From: Shewanella donghaensis
GTDB lineage: Bacteria; Pseudomonadota; Gammaproteobacteria; Enterobacterales; Shewanellaceae
DNA length: 64,000 nt
Direction: 5' to 3'
NCBI RefSeq assembly: GCF_007567505.1
Contig: NZ_CP041783.1
Span: 3,968,001 to 4,032,000 of the forward strand
The stretch's first letter is position 1. The number at the start of each line of letters is the position of its first letter. This document shows, piece after piece, positions 26,908 to 36,769 of the stretch. Under the pieces are notes generated by a model, which searched no databases, had not been told where the DNA came from, and was given only the letters and a program-made list of their open reading frames with translations. The position numbers were made by a program, and so were the translations under genes.

Positions 26908-27327
26908 TTAACCTTTAATTTCTTTTTTGCCATGTATTACTTTTCTATGTATCACTGAATAATGCCTTAAACCTGCTGGTCCATGGGAAACAATGACAGA
27001 CAATAGTATGATAAATATGATTATTTCAGGTTTCCAGTTGTCCATTGGAATAAGTAGGAATAACAATAAGACCTTAAAAACGGTCAGCACACCTTTGAGT
27101 TGAATCAACCAGCGCCAATCCCTAACGACTTCCCACACAAGTAAGGCTAAACCGCTGCTCATAGCCAGAATCCAATATGTGAGCCAAAGGTGTTGCTCTA
27201 TCCCTAATAATATTCCACCACCTGCGCCAACGACGCCTACAATATGCAGCGCTCTTAGCGTGGTTTTTCCTAACCGTTGAATCCAAAACTTAACTTCGGA
27301 AACGGGTTGCTGTTGTTTATTTGACAT
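26908..27327 (-). CDS. small integral membrane protein, 139 aa
   Basis: About four membrane helices. Starts MSNKQQQPVSEVKFW from the ATG at 27327; a TTG four codons upstream is less likely. His residues lie in the first helix (ALHIVGVVGAGGGILLG), after the second (EQHLW) and near the end (SHGPAGLRHYSVIHRKVIHG). This pattern would suit haem or metal binding, as in CopD-like proteins, but that is a guess. Leads the two-gene unit with the 96-residue membrane protein. Divergent from ldhA. Confidence 0.72.
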   Translation of the reverse strand: MSNKQQQPVSEVKFWIQRLGKTTLRALHIVGVVGAGGGILLGIEQHLWLTYWILAMSSGLALLVWEVVRDWRWLIQLKGVLTVFKVLLLFLLIPMDNWKPEIIIFIILLSVIVSHGPAGLRHYSVIHRKVIHGKKEIKG

Positions 27328-27513
27328 GAGAATACACAAATTTATGGTGTGAATAGAGTTTTAGCTTATCAAGAACCACTCTATTGAACAGAGATCTATA
27401 GCAAAAACTTAATTATTGGTATGATGTAATCATAAAGTGAAATGCTATTCGTACCAATAGAAAGTAACATTTATTCCGTGCGTTACTACAAAATAGACTT
27501 AAAGGATTTGAGT

Positions 27514-28503
27514 ATGAAAATCGGTTTTTTTAGTGCCAAGCACTACGATATTCAACATTTTGATGCCATGAACAAAGATTTTAATGCCGAGATTGAATAC
27601 TTTGATTATCGCCTTTGCATGCAAACGGTAAAATTAGCCATAGGGTTTGAAGTGGTGTGTGCGTTTGTAAATGATTCTTTGTGTGAGGAAGTACTTGTTG
27701 AGCTTGCTAAAGGTGGCACTAAGATTATTGCAATGCGCTGTGCAGGTTTTAATAATGTGGATTTAGATGCGGCTCAACGACTGGGTATTACAGTGGTGAA
27801 TGTACCAGCATATTCACCTGAATCGGTTGCCGAACATACTATTGCATTGATGCTCACTCTTAATCGTAAAATTCATAAAGCCTATCAACGCACCAGAGAT
27901 GCGAACTTTGCTTTAACAGGCCTAGTTGGCTTTAACATGCACGGTAAAACAATAGGGGTTATTGGAACGGGCAAGATAGGTATTGCGACCATAAAAATTC
28001 TGTTAGGTTTTGGCTGTAAAGTTGTCGCTTACGATCCTTATCCAAACCCTGCCGTTGAAGCTTTAGGTGTCGAGTATATTCAGCTGCAAGAATTATATCC
28101 TCAGTGTGATGTCATTAGTTTGCATTGCCCGCTGACTGCCGACAATCATCACTTGCTATCAACTTCAAGTTTTTCACAAATGAAGCCAGGCGTTATGGTG
28201 GTAAATACCAGCCGTGGTGGTTTGTTAAATGCAATTGATGCCATGGAAGCATTAAAAACAGGTCAGCTAGGCTCATTAGCCTTAGATGTCTATGAAAATG
28301 AGAAAGAGTTATTCTTCCAAGATAAGTCCAATGAAATAATTCAAGATGATGTCTTTAGAAGGCTTTCTGCTTGTCATAATGTTATTTTTACTGGGCATCA
28401 GGCTTTTTTAACCGATGAAGCGTTAAATGCCATTGCGCAGACCACGTTAAAAAACGTCACTGATTTATTTAACGGTGAACACTCTGATAATAAGCTGAAC
28501 TAG
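27514..28503 (+). CDS. ldhA: D-lactate dehydrogenase (fermentative, NAD-dependent)
   Basis: 329 residues from ATG 27514 (AAGGAT upstream), exactly the length of E. coli LdhA. Reduces pyruvate to D-lactate with NADH. It carries MRCAGFNNVDLDAA, the nucleotide-binding GVIGTGKIGIATIKILLGFG, VVNTSRGGLLNA and the catalytic His in FTGHQAFLT. The dienelactone hydrolase gene follows 107 bp later with no obvious terminator between. Confidence 0.94.
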   Translation: MKIGFFSAKHYDIQHFDAMNKDFNAEIEYFDYRLCMQTVKLAIGFEVVCAFVNDSLCEEVLVELAKGGTKIIAMRCAGFNNVDLDAAQRLGITVVNVPAYSPESVAEHTIALMLTLNRKIHKAYQRTRDANFALTGLVGFNMHGKTIGVIGTGKIGIATIKILLGFGCKVVAYDPYPNPAVEALGVEYIQLQELYPQCDVISLHCPLTADNHHLLSTSSFSQMKPGVMVVNTSRGGLLNAIDAMEALKTGQLGSLALDVYENEKELFFQDKSNEIIQDDVFRRLSACHNVIFTGHQAFLTDEALNAIAQTTLKNVTDLFNGEHSDNKLN

Positions 28504-28610
28504 TCAGTACTAATAAAACAGTCAGCAAGAACTATCGCTCTTAAATCAGCCGTTAACAAAATAAATTGTTAGAAAAAGCAACTACTAGCCCAATAGAAGG
28601 AAGCGGGAAT

Positions 28611-29348
28611 ATGATAATCACCAAAGAAGTTCATGATATTGACACTCCAACAGGCAATATGCGGACTTATGTGTATCGTCCAGATGCAGAAGGGCAGTTT
28701 GCTAGTATCATATTCTATTCTGAAATTTTTCAACAAACAGCACCAATAGCCCGAAGTGCTGCGATTTTAGCTTCCCATGGTTTTGTGGTGTTAGTGCCGG
28801 AAGTGTTTCATGAGCTAAACCCTATTGGCACAGTGCTTGAGTATGACGATGCGGGAAAAGATAAAGGTAACGAAGATAAATTTTCAAAAACCTTAGAGCA
28901 GCATGATACCGATACTCAGGCTTTAATCGATTTTGCCCGCAGCCAAGCCTTTTGTACATTCAAAATTGGTGCTATGGGTGTGTGTATTGGTGGTCATCTT
29001 GCATATAGGGCGGCTTTAAATGCAGATATAAGCGGGGCTTTTTGTTTGTATCCAACAGACATTCATTCAAATACTTTACCCTGCGAGCAAGATAATGATT
29101 CGTTAACGCGCACACCTGATATTGCAGGTGAGCTTGTGGTGGTATTTGGTAAACAAGACCCACATGTATCAAGTGAGGGGCGAAAATTGATTTATCAAAA
29201 CCTTGAACAACATGGAATCAATTTTAGTTGGCAAGAAGTGAATGCTCAGCATGCCTTTATGCGAGATGAAGGTGAACGTTACGACGCTGCGCTTGCGTTG
29301 CAAATGTATCTGCAAGCGGTAGCCTTTTTTAAACGTACTCTTTCGTAA
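28611..29348 (+). CDS. dienelactone hydrolase family protein
   Basis: 245 residues from ATG 28611, preceded by AAGGAAG. An earlier in-frame TTG has no ribosome site. Alpha/beta hydrolase with nucleophile Cys125 in GVCIGGH, Asp183 in GKQDPH and His214 in NAQHAF, the Cys-Asp-His triad that marks this family. The true substrate is probably not a dienelactone; these enzymes often hydrolyse diverse esters or lactones in the cytoplasm. Confidence 0.88.
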   Translation: MIITKEVHDIDTPTGNMRTYVYRPDAEGQFASIIFYSEIFQQTAPIARSAAILASHGFVVLVPEVFHELNPIGTVLEYDDAGKDKGNEDKFSKTLEQHDTDTQALIDFARSQAFCTFKIGAMGVCIGGHLAYRAALNADISGAFCLYPTDIHSNTLPCEQDNDSLTRTPDIAGELVVVFGKQDPHVSSEGRKLIYQNLEQHGINFSWQEVNAQHAFMRDEGERYDAALALQMYLQAVAFFKRTLS

Positions 29349-29421
29349 GTGGACTATTATATTTAGCTTTTATTCCACAAGCTCTTATCAAGAAGGATAA
29401 GGGCCAAGCTTTAGGATAACT

Positions 29422-29448
29422 AAAGGTTTATGTGCTTCATAAACCTTT
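29422..29448 (+). terminator. hairpin between the hydrolase gene and the MscS-like gene
   Basis: Perfect 11 bp arms AAAGGTTTATG and CATAAACCTTT with a 5-nt loop. On the plus strand ACAGTTTTT follows. The hairpin touches the stop codon of the convergent MscS-like gene. Confidence 0.6.
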
Positions 29449-30049
29449 ACAGTTTTTGAGTTGTGTCATCAATGACTGTTTCGACACTATTGGCACTATC
29501 TGCATTAACGTCAGCGACTTTCCCTTGATGTGGTAATTTGATTACCGCTTTTTGTAGCATCAAACTATTAGGGTAAGTCATCACATCCCCTTGCTCACGC
29601 TTTAGAATAACGTGAAATAGACTTATCTCTATAATAATCCCGGTCATATCCTCATCTTTATCAACAATTTTTATCTTGTCACCAATGCGATACGGACAGG
29701 CAAAGAAGATTAAAATGCCTGCGGTAATATTACTTAATATGGACCACTGAGCAAATAAGGCTACGCCTAGCACTGCAAACGCTGATGACACGAACAAAGA
29801 GACTTCTTGATATCCCAATCCCAATGAAATCGCCATAATCGACGCGGTAATAAAAAATAATAAATAGGATACTAGCCGGGTAACTAATAGGCTTCTTACT
29901 TCATTAATCTGTTTTTTTTGTGCTTGTTTATCAATCAATAATTTTAATTGGTGTTGGATGAAAAAAAACACTGCCAAGCAGCCGAAGCAAATCAATATTT
30001 GAGTATTCATGGGCGTTAATTCACTATTCAGAGTTAAGTTAATAAACAT
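29447..30049 (-). CDS. small MscS-family mechanosensitive channel protein
   Basis: 200 residues, shorter than E. coli MscS (286). Three membrane helices: about 17-35, 58-78 and 84-118. The last is Gly/Ala-rich and runs into the pore-lining region (VLGVALFAQWSILSNITAGILIF). FACPYRIGDKIKIVD begins the beta domain, which ends soon after YPNSLMLQKAVIKL. The C-terminal alpha/beta vestibule is missing, so this is a minimal channel core. An internal ATG at 30010 could be the true start; neither has a clear ribosome site. Confidence 0.85.
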   Translation of the reverse strand: MFINLTLNSELTPMNTQILICFGCLAVFFFIQHQLKLLIDKQAQKKQINEVRSLLVTRLVSYLLFFITASIMAISLGLGYQEVSLFVSSAFAVLGVALFAQWSILSNITAGILIFFACPYRIGDKIKIVDKDEDMTGIIIEISLFHVILKREQGDVMTYPNSLMLQKAVIKLPHQGKVADVNADSANSVETVIDDTTQKL

Positions 30050-30155
30050 ATCGTTTAGAGTGGCTATTTATACTGTAAACTAGGCCGCTTGCAAATATAT
30101 TCGTCAAGCTGGGATGTAATCAAGTCAAAGCTGACGAGTCGTAGAGTGTTAAAAA

Positions 30156-30902
30156 ATGTCAGAGTATCAACAGTTGCACCATGTTAGTGACGAAATCGGC
30201 CCCATTTATGTTTTAGATGATGGTGATTTTCGGGTCTTGTCATTTGGTGATAACGATGAACAAAGTAAAATTCTAAAGTCAGCGCCGCATATTCCTCAAC
30301 ATACCTATATTCAGGCAATGTTAGCAGTGTTGTTATTTAACAAACCCAAAAGTGCCATAATTCTCGGGTTGGGCGGCGGAGGCCTAGTGCATGCGCTTAG
30401 GCGCTATGATGCTGCTATAAAGTTAACGACTGTTGAATTAAGAGCTGATGTCATTGATGTCGCCAAACGCTTTTTTCAATTACCAGTGGGTAAAAAGCTT
30501 AATGTTATGCATCAGGATGGTAGCGAGTTTTTAATCAATGGTAACCACAAGAAAGTGGATATTATTTTTGCTGATATGTATATCGAGCAGGGCGTTGATG
30601 AAAAACAGCTAACCAGTGAATTTATCGGTCATTGTCATAAAAGCCTTAAAGCTGAAGGTTTCTTAGTGCTCAATTGTTGGAAAGAACACAGTAAAAGTGA
30701 ATTACTAAAGCAAGTGTTGTCAGCGCAGTTTGCCAATGTTTACGCGACGTTAACCGGTGGTGGTAATTGGGTTATTTATGCCAGTAAGCAACCTAACTCT
30801 TTCAGTGCAGCTTATAATAAACAGCAATTACAGCAGTTATCACAGCAACTTGATTACCCTGTGGGACGCTCGTTAACTCGCTTTACTCAATGGGAAGAGT
30901 GA
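30156..30902 (+). CDS. spermidine synthase-like SAM-fold protein
   Basis: 248 residues. Rossmann methyltransferase fold with the glycine motif GLGGGGLVHALRRYD, an acidic strand end in TTVELRADVIDVAKRFF, DGSEFL and the FADMYIEQG region. It resembles the fused-spermidine-synthase group, but it stands alone with no speD (SAM decarboxylase) nearby, so true polyamine synthesis is doubtful. Many such orphan proteins are of unknown function. It probably acts in the cytoplasm. Confidence 0.8.
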   Translation: MSEYQQLHHVSDEIGPIYVLDDGDFRVLSFGDNDEQSKILKSAPHIPQHTYIQAMLAVLLFNKPKSAIILGLGGGGLVHALRRYDAAIKLTTVELRADVIDVAKRFFQLPVGKKLNVMHQDGSEFLINGNHKKVDIIFADMYIEQGVDEKQLTSEFIGHCHKSLKAEGFLVLNCWKEHSKSELLKQVLSAQFANVYATLTGGGNWVIYASKQPNSFSAAYNKQQLQQLSQQLDYPVGRSLTRFTQWEE

Positions 30903-30971
30903 TCTTCACCCTAGCCGCATTATGTTGGTTTATCTAACTAGGTAAGTACAGGTTCCAGAAAAGAGTCGGTT

Positions 30972-31026
30972 ATCGGTTTTTTAGATAGTCGGCTTTTATT
31001 TTACCTCCAATTTCTAAAAAACCGAT
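30972..31026. repeat. 14 bp perfect inverted repeat between the SAM-fold gene and ahpC
   Basis: ATCGGTTTTTTAGA (30972-30985) and TCTAAAAAACCGAT (31013-31026) with 27 bases between. It lies 70-170 bp after the upstream stop codon and ends 114 bp before ahpC. It could be a stem-loop terminator or an operator. Confidence 0.7.
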
Positions 31027-31140
31027 TAGGGTGATAGTTTTTATCCGTTATATTTAATTCTAAGTTATCGCTATTATCTATTCCATCAAACGGATAAAGC
31101 CAAACACTTAATTAGAATTTACCTATTTCGGAGCGACACT

Positions 31141-31710
31141 ATGACTCAATCAATTATCAACTCAACAATCAAACCTTTTTCAGCAACAGCTTTTCACAAC
31201 GGTGATTTTGTTTCAGTTACCGAGCAAGATTTATTAGGCAAATGGTCAGTAGTATTTTTCTACCCAGCAGATTTCACTTTCGTATGTCCAACAGAATTAG
31301 GCGACATGGCTGACCATTACGCTAAATTACAAGAAATGGGTGTTGAAGTTTACTCAGTATCAACTGACACACATTTTACTCATAAAGCATGGCATTCAAG
31401 TTCAGACACCATCGGTAAAATTACTTACCCAATGATTGGTGACCCAACTGGCGCAATTACTCGCAATTTCGGTGTGATGATTGAAGAAGACGGTTTAGCA
31501 CTTCGCGGTACATTCGTAATGAACCCTGAAGGTGAAGTTAAAGTTGCTGAAGTTCACGACCTAGGTATAGGCCGCAGTGCATCTGAATTAGTTCGTAAAA
31601 TTCAAGCCGCACAGTATGTTGCAACACATGATGGCGAAGTTTGTCCTGCTGCATGGCAGCCTGGTGAAGCAACATTAGCACCATCAATTGACCTAGTGGG
31701 TAAAATCTAA
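31141..31710 (+). CDS. ahpC: alkyl hydroperoxide reductase subunit C (peroxiredoxin)
   Basis: 189 residues. Typical 2-Cys peroxiredoxin that reduces H2O2 and organic hydroperoxides in the cytoplasm. Peroxidatic C49 is in FTFVCPTE and resolving C168 in GEVCPAAW; the GGLG-like region appears as AVIGDPTG-type [15 protein letters not shown] precedes the ATG. It is followed by two hairpins and then ahpF, its electron donor. An OxyR site is expected by analogy, but I could not find a convincing one. Confidence 0.96.
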   Translation: MTQSIINSTIKPFSATAFHNGDFVSVTEQDLLGKWSVVFFYPADFTFVCPTELGDMADHYAKLQEMGVEVYSVSTDTHFTHKAWHSSSDTIGKITYPMIGDPTGAITRNFGVMIEEDGLALRGTFVMNPEGEVKVAEVHDLGIGRSASELVRKIQAAQYVATHDGEVCPAAWQPGEATLAPSIDLVGKI

Positions 31711-31733
31711 CTCCACAGTCATTATTAGCTCCA

Positions 31734-31772
31734 TTAGCTTACTCAACTCATCACTGAGTAAGCTAAGTTTTT
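31734..31772 (+). terminator. hairpin 1 between ahpC and ahpF (terminator/attenuator)
   Basis: Perfect 12 bp arms TTAGCTTACTCA and TGAGTAAGCTAA with a 9-nt loop, followed by GTTTTT, 24 bp after the ahpC stop. Confidence 0.8.
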
Positions 31773-31789
31773 CATTACCCTCTCCATCA

Positions 31790-31852
31790 ATCAACCTAGT
31801 CCCCCTGACATAACATCGATAGTCGTTGTTATGTTCTAGGTTGATATTTTTT
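31790..31852 (+). terminator. hairpin 2 between ahpC and ahpF (two-tier stem, T-run)
   Basis: Outer arms ATCAACCTAG (31790-31799) and CTAGGTTGAT (31836-31845) and inner arms ACATAACA (31808-31815) and TGTTATGT (31827-31834) are all perfect, separated by an asymmetric internal loop. ATTTTTT follows. It ends about 20 bases before the ahpF ribosome site, so it would limit readthrough from ahpC or structure the ahpF leader. Confidence 0.75.
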
Positions 31853-31881
31853 GCTCAACCTCATTCATTAGGAGTACACGT

Positions 31882-33471
31882 ATGTTAGATGCGAATATTA
31901 AAAATCAACTGAATACCTATCTGCAAAACCTTAAACGACCAGTTGAACTTGTCGTATCTGCAGACGCGAGTCCTAAATCTCAAGAACTTGCAGCATTAGC
32001 GGCGGATATTGCCAGTTTATCGAGCCTAGTTTCTGTTATTGATAAGCAGGGCGTAAGAACACCGTCTATGAGTATTGTAAATCCGTTGTCTGGCAGTAAT
32101 ATTACTTTTGCAGGTTTGCCAATGGGGCATGAGTTCACTTCCCTTGTTTTGGCATTACTGCACTCTGGCGGTCATCCAGTAAAATTAGCAGATGACATTG
32201 TCGAACAAATTAAACAGTTGCCAGGCGAGTTTCATTTTGAGACTTACGTGTCATTAAGCTGTCAAACCTGTCCTGAAGTGGTTCAGGCACTGAATATGAT
32301 GGCGGCAATTAACCCTAATATCACTAATGTGATGATTGATGGCGCATTATTCCAAGATGAAATTAATGACCGTAATATCATGTCAGTACCAACGGTATAT
32401 ATGAATGGCGAACCATTCTCAGTTGGTGCCATTAGTGTGGTGGAAATTTTAAATAAGTTAGATACCAATGCTGTGGCAAGAACAGCTGAGCAATTGAACA
32501 ATAAGCAACAATTTGATGTGTTGGTTGTTGGTGGCGGCCCAGCGGGTGCATCTGCAGCCATTTACGCAGCACGAAAAGGCCTTAGAACCGGCATCGTGGC
32601 AGATAAATTTGGTGGCCAAGTTGCTGAAACTGTCGGTATTGAAAACTTTATTTCAGTCTCTAAAACGGAAGGCCCTAAACTGGTCGCAAATCTTGAAGCT
32701 CATGTGACAGATTACGACGTTGATATTATGGATAACCAACGCGCACTTTCACTTAAATCCGGTGATCGTTTTGACATCGAACTTGAAAGTGGCGCAATTC
32801 TATCAAGTAAGACGATTTTATTGGCAACGGGTGCACGTTGGCGTGAAATGAACGTCCCTGGTGAGCAAGAATACCGAGGCAGTGGCGTGGCCTATTGCCC
32901 GCATTGTGATGGCCCGTTATTTAAAGGTAAGCGTGTAGCGGTTATTGGCGGCGGTAACTCAGGCATTGAAGCCGCAATAGATTTAGCCAATATTGTTGAG
33001 CACGTTACTGTACTTGAATTTGATACCAGCTTGCGAGCAGATGAAGTGTTGCAGCGTAAAGCCAATTCAATGGGCAATATCACCATTATTACTCAAGCTA
33101 TGACTACCGAAGTTTTGGGTGATGGAAAACGGGTAACAGGGCTAACTTATACCGATCGCAGTACTAACGAGTCACACAATGTCGCGCTTGAGGGGATTTT
33201 TGTTCAAATCGGTTTAGTGCCAAATACTGAATGGTTAAAAGACACTGTAGAGTTAACTAATCGTGGTGAAATTATTGTTGATGGCAAAGGTCAAACTTCC
33301 ATATCAGGCGTATTTGCCGCAGGTGATGTGACTAATTCTGCTTATAAACAAATCATTATCGCCATGGGCAGTGGAGCAACAGCCTCTTTAGGGGCTTTTG
33401 ATTATCTCATTCGACACAGCGAAGATGAAATAGCAGAAACTGAAACAGCTAACGACAGTGTCGCAGCGTAA
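31882..33471 (+). CDS. ahpF: alkyl hydroperoxide reductase subunit F
   Basis: 529 residues. Flavoprotein disulfide reductase that passes electrons from NADH to AhpC. The N-terminal twin-thioredoxin domain (about 1-200) carries CQTC (C127, C130). FAD-binding [15 protein letters not shown] starts at about 213, active-site CPHC is C339/C342, the NADH-binding [19 protein letters not shown] starts at about 352, and a final FAD motif is [14 protein letters not shown] precedes the ATG. Paired with ahpC. Confidence 0.96.
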   Translation: MLDANIKNQLNTYLQNLKRPVELVVSADASPKSQELAALAADIASLSSLVSVIDKQGVRTPSMSIVNPLSGSNITFAGLPMGHEFTSLVLALLHSGGHPVKLADDIVEQIKQLPGEFHFETYVSLSCQTCPEVVQALNMMAAINPNITNVMIDGALFQDEINDRNIMSVPTVYMNGEPFSVGAISVVEILNKLDTNAVARTAEQLNNKQQFDVLVVGGGPAGASAAIYAARKGLRTGIVADKFGGQVAETVGIENFISVSKTEGPKLVANLEAHVTDYDVDIMDNQRALSLKSGDRFDIELESGAILSSKTILLATGARWREMNVPGEQEYRGSGVAYCPHCDGPLFKGKRVAVIGGGNSGIEAAIDLANIVEHVTVLEFDTSLRADEVLQRKANSMGNITIITQAMTTEVLGDGKRVTGLTYTDRSTNESHNVALEGIFVQIGLVPNTEWLKDTVELTNRGEIIVDGKGQTSISGVFAAGDVTNSAYKQIIIAMGSGATASLGAFDYLIRHSEDEIAETETANDSVAA

Positions 33472-33501
33472 CAATCTAGCGTAAAACATCAGTACTCAAT
33501 T

Positions 33502-33532
33502 AAAACAGCTATCATCCGTTAGCTGTTTTTTT
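33502..33532 (+). terminator. terminator of ahpF
   Basis: AAAACAGCTA and TAGCTGTTTT around an 8-nt loop, followed by T residues, 30 bp after the stop. Confidence 0.9.
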
Positions 33533-33650
33533 CATTAATTTTCCGTTATTAGAGCGGTAATTTAAAATTTCGCTATTTAAATGATTTAATAGCATCATCT
33601 TTTAAATAATCGCTATAATCAAAAGTATAGAATACTGACTGAAATTATTA

Positions 33651-34760
33651 ATGACACAAAAAACGCCTTCATTCGAGCAATTGTTGCACATTGAAACTCA
33701 ACAATATCTGGCTAAAAGTAGTCGGTGGTTAGCAGTCTTGTCGTTAGTTTTAGGTTTAGTTATTCTGATATTTAAACAAATCAACAACCCCGTCATGAGT
33801 GCTTGGCTTACCTATATAAGTACTTTACCCGTAATCTTTGTTTCACTTTATGCCTGCTTTAAAAAATTTCCGATTGATAAGTTGGGAAAGACTAAAAGTT
33901 ATTCAAGTTATTATCGGTTTACTTTCTTACTGCTCGTTTGCTGGCTAGTGCTGTGTTATTTGTTGTTGCTGATAGCTCCGGATTCGCAAGAGAAAGTAGA
34001 AACTGTTTTACATTTACTTATTTTTGCTTTTACTGTCGCACTATTTCCAAAACGTAATTTACTGTTATTTGTCGTGGTTATTCTCAGCGTATATATTGCC
34101 ATAGTAAGAGTTAACTCATTTTCTGATGAAGTGTTCTTCCCTACATTGCGACTGTTCTGTTTTCTTGGTGTGGTTATTTCTGGCCAGCAAGTTATGGAGA
34201 AGTGGTTCCGTAAAGCGGTATTTAGAGATGCTGAAAATCGACGTTTAGTGTGTGAACTGAATCAACTTGCACTAACTGATGGATTAACCAAGTTAAGTAA
34301 CCGTCGTCACTTTGATCAAATTCTTAAGCAAGAAATTCAACATGCTGAAAGAACATCCTTACCGGTATCCATTATTATTCTAGACATTGATTACTTTAAA
34401 AAGCTTAATGATAGTATCGGACACCAATACGGTGATGAATGTTTAGTCGTATTCGCGACGATGCTGAAAGAGCAAGCCAAACGACCAAGAGACGTATGTG
34501 CACGATATGGTGGAGAGGAGTTTATTATTCTGTTACCTGAAACGGATTTAGCGGGGGCCATTGGCATAGCTGAGAAAGTGAAAAGCGAACTTAACCGCTT
34601 GGCAATCGTTCACCCTGATTCAATTATTAATGAATTTGTCACGGTTTCCCAAGGTATTGCTCAATGGGAAAAAGGGATTAATGGAGATCAATTAGTTAAG
34701 CTTGCTGATGACAAACTCTATGAAGTAAAAGCAAAATCTAGAAATAATATTGCCTTTTAA
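33651..34760 (+). CDS. membrane-anchored diguanylate cyclase (GGDEF)
   Basis: 369 residues. About five to six membrane helices fill residues 25-195, followed by a short linker and a GGDEF domain (about 205-365). The active site is GGEEF (287-291), a functional variant, so c-di-GMP synthesis is expected. An inhibitory I-site RPRD (278-281) lies exactly five residues upstream. DITKL-like LALTDGLTKLSNRRHFD opens the domain. The sensor is the membrane part; its signal is unknown. No EAL domain is present. Confidence 0.93.
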   Translation: MTQKTPSFEQLLHIETQQYLAKSSRWLAVLSLVLGLVILIFKQINNPVMSAWLTYISTLPVIFVSLYACFKKFPIDKLGKTKSYSSYYRFTFLLLVCWLVLCYLLLLIAPDSQEKVETVLHLLIFAFTVALFPKRNLLLFVVVILSVYIAIVRVNSFSDEVFFPTLRLFCFLGVVISGQQVMEKWFRKAVFRDAENRRLVCELNQLALTDGLTKLSNRRHFDQILKQEIQHAERTSLPVSIIILDIDYFKKLNDSIGHQYGDECLVVFATMLKEQAKRPRDVCARYGGEEFIILLPETDLAGAIGIAEKVKSELNRLAIVHPDSIINEFVTVSQGIAQWEKGINGDQLVKLADDKLYEVKAKSRNNIAF

Positions 34761-34933
34761 CTTAAGATCTTTAAATCTAAGTCGATAGTATGGATAAGTA
34801 ATAGAATTGCATATATAAAAATATATCAGTGATTGATGACAATTGGGATGGTATTGCTAAATAGTAGATTATCCAAAGTCGTATCCTTTATTAAGGTTAG
34901 GCTTAAATTTTTCAGAGTGCTTTGGGGGCAAAA

Positions 34934-36553
34934 ATGAATTGGTTTAGTAATATGTCTATCTTTAAAAAGGTGGGATTAATTTTTGTTTTGTCAGTAATTA
35001 TTTTTGCCGTCAATCTAACAATAAGTATCGTGTCAATTAATAAAAATAACGACACCATGAGCTTTATGCAAGACAAGGTATCTAATCGTGTCGAATTGGC
35101 TAATCAAAATGTTATTTATGTGCAACGTTTAGACGAACTTTACACTCAGGCAGTATCATTTGCTGATGAAGATCTTATCGAAAACGCAAATAAAACCTAT
35201 AAGTCACTTAATCAAAATATCAACAGCCTCATGGAAATAGATAATCCTCAATCGGCTAAACTATCAACGCTCAATCAACAATTATCTCAATATAATGATA
35301 TTACCTATGATCTTGCTAAAGGCATGATTGATAGCACTTTAGATATGAGTAAAGTCGGGCAAATTATTGCAACAAAAACTCAAGTCTATGACAAATTGAT
35401 GATGGGCATTCAGCAGTATAAAACCGACAAGGTCGCAGAGTTTACCAATACCATTGAAGAATCAGTTGCGCGTTCTGAAAGTAGTTTAGTGTTAACGCTC
35501 TCTATTGGTATTGCTTTACTGGTGTTAATGGCCATCGCAACAATATCAATTGCTCGCTCATTAAGTAGCTCTGCTGGGAACCTAGCTAATTCACTAGGAG
35601 AGCTAGCTGACGGTAAAGGTGACTTACGCCATCAATTGGATGTGACTGGTCGTGATGAACTTGGGCAAGTTTCAAGTAATTTTAATCGTTTCCTTAAGTT
35701 ACTCGCTGATTCGATTCAGCAAGTGGTCAGTGTTACAGCTCCATTATTACAAAGTGCCGATTCTTTAAAAGAACGTATGGGAATTGCTACACAAGCGACA
35801 CAAAAGCAAAGTCAAGATGCGAAAACTGTACAGCATTCAATGGAAGAAATGGGCTTATCGGTTAATGAAATATCCCAAAGTGCACGCCAAGCGGCAGAGG
35901 CTGCTGATGTTGCAGAGCAAGAAGCGACTAACGGCTTAGCGGTTGTTGCCAGCACGATCAATATCTCACAAGAGTTAAATGCTGAAATCGAAGTTGCATC
36001 AGAGTCTATCAATGAATTAGCAAAAGATACTGAAAGTGTTAATTCAATTTTGAATGTGATTACCTCTATTGCTGAGCAAACCAACTTACTGGCATTAAAC
36101 GCTGCAATTGAAGCAGCAAGAGCGGGTGAACAAGGCCGTGGTTTCGCAGTGGTTGCTGATGAAGTTCGTGCATTGGCATCAAAAACCGCCGATGCGACTA
36201 AAGAAATTCGAGAAGTGTTAACTCGACTTAAAGGGGCGGCGGAGTCTTCTGTTAGTACCATGGATGTAGCCATTGGCAAAGCGTCTGAGAATGAAAAACA
36301 CGCCCAAGAAACCGGTGATGTGCTTAAGTCTATCCAAGAGAAAATCGTGAGTATCAACAGTATGAATACCCACATTGCGGCAGCAACAGAGCAGCAATCT
36401 TCAGTGGCAGCGCAAGTCAGTACTAATGTGGTTGATATGAATGAGTCATTTGTACAGACATTAGATATTCTGGCAGAAGTGCAAGAGCTCTCTGATGGAT
36501 TACTTGGATTCTCTGATGAGCTATCAAATGCTACATCTCAGTTTAAGTTATAA
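34934..36553 (+). CDS. methyl-accepting chemotaxis protein
   Basis: 539 residues from ATG 34934 (GGGG ribosome site upstream; an in-frame TTG four codons earlier is less likely). TM1 about 10-32, a helical periplasmic sensor of about 145 residues (four-helix-bundle type), TM2 about 180-202, HAMP (about 205-255), and a cytoplasmic signalling domain with the conserved hairpin tip [20 protein letters not shown] at about 380-400. There is no C-terminal CheR-binding pentapeptide. The ligand is unknown. Confidence 0.94.
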   Translation: MNWFSNMSIFKKVGLIFVLSVIIFAVNLTISIVSINKNNDTMSFMQDKVSNRVELANQNVIYVQRLDELYTQAVSFADEDLIENANKTYKSLNQNINSLMEIDNPQSAKLSTLNQQLSQYNDITYDLAKGMIDSTLDMSKVGQIIATKTQVYDKLMMGIQQYKTDKVAEFTNTIEESVARSESSLVLTLSIGIALLVLMAIATISIARSLSSSAGNLANSLGELADGKGDLRHQLDVTGRDELGQVSSNFNRFLKLLADSIQQVVSVTAPLLQSADSLKERMGIATQATQKQSQDAKTVQHSMEEMGLSVNEISQSARQAAEAADVAEQEATNGLAVVASTINISQELNAEIEVASESINELAKDTESVNSILNVITSIAEQTNLLALNAAIEAARAGEQGRGFAVVADEVRALASKTADATKEIREVLTRLKGAAESSVSTMDVAIGKASENEKHAQETGDVLKSIQEKIVSINSMNTHIAAATEQQSSVAAQVSTNVVDMNESFVQTLDILAEVQELSDGLLGFSDELSNATSQFKL

Positions 36554-36635
36554 AAAATGATGAAACAGACCGTCGGTAAAGCGACTAAGCGGATTACTCT
36601 ATAGCTTGAAATCAAGATAAATAGAAATAGAAACT

Positions 36636-36662
36636 AAAAAGCCACCATGAGGTGGCTTTTTG
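36636..36662. terminator. bidirectional terminator between the chemoreceptor and outer-membrane protein genes
   Basis: AAAAAGCCACC and GGTGGCTTTTT around an ATGA loop, between convergent genes. Confidence 0.9.
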
Positions 36663-36769
36663 TTGTATGCATCTTGATCGTCAGAACTTTACAGCTTTAC
36701 TTTAGCAAAGTGATTTGACTAGGTGCTTTTGCTAAGTGCCTTGGCTCCGAGCTTAGGACTCGTTGCCGG

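Noticed and set aside
31020..31110. OxyR site upstream of ahpC
   Set aside because: Scattered ATAG/CTAT-like quartets do not keep the seven-base spacing; no confident site.
35812..36375. 187-codon minus-strand open frame within the chemoreceptor gene
   Set aside because: Opposite-strand shadow of the conserved signalling domain, Ser/Ala-rich, without a plausible start.
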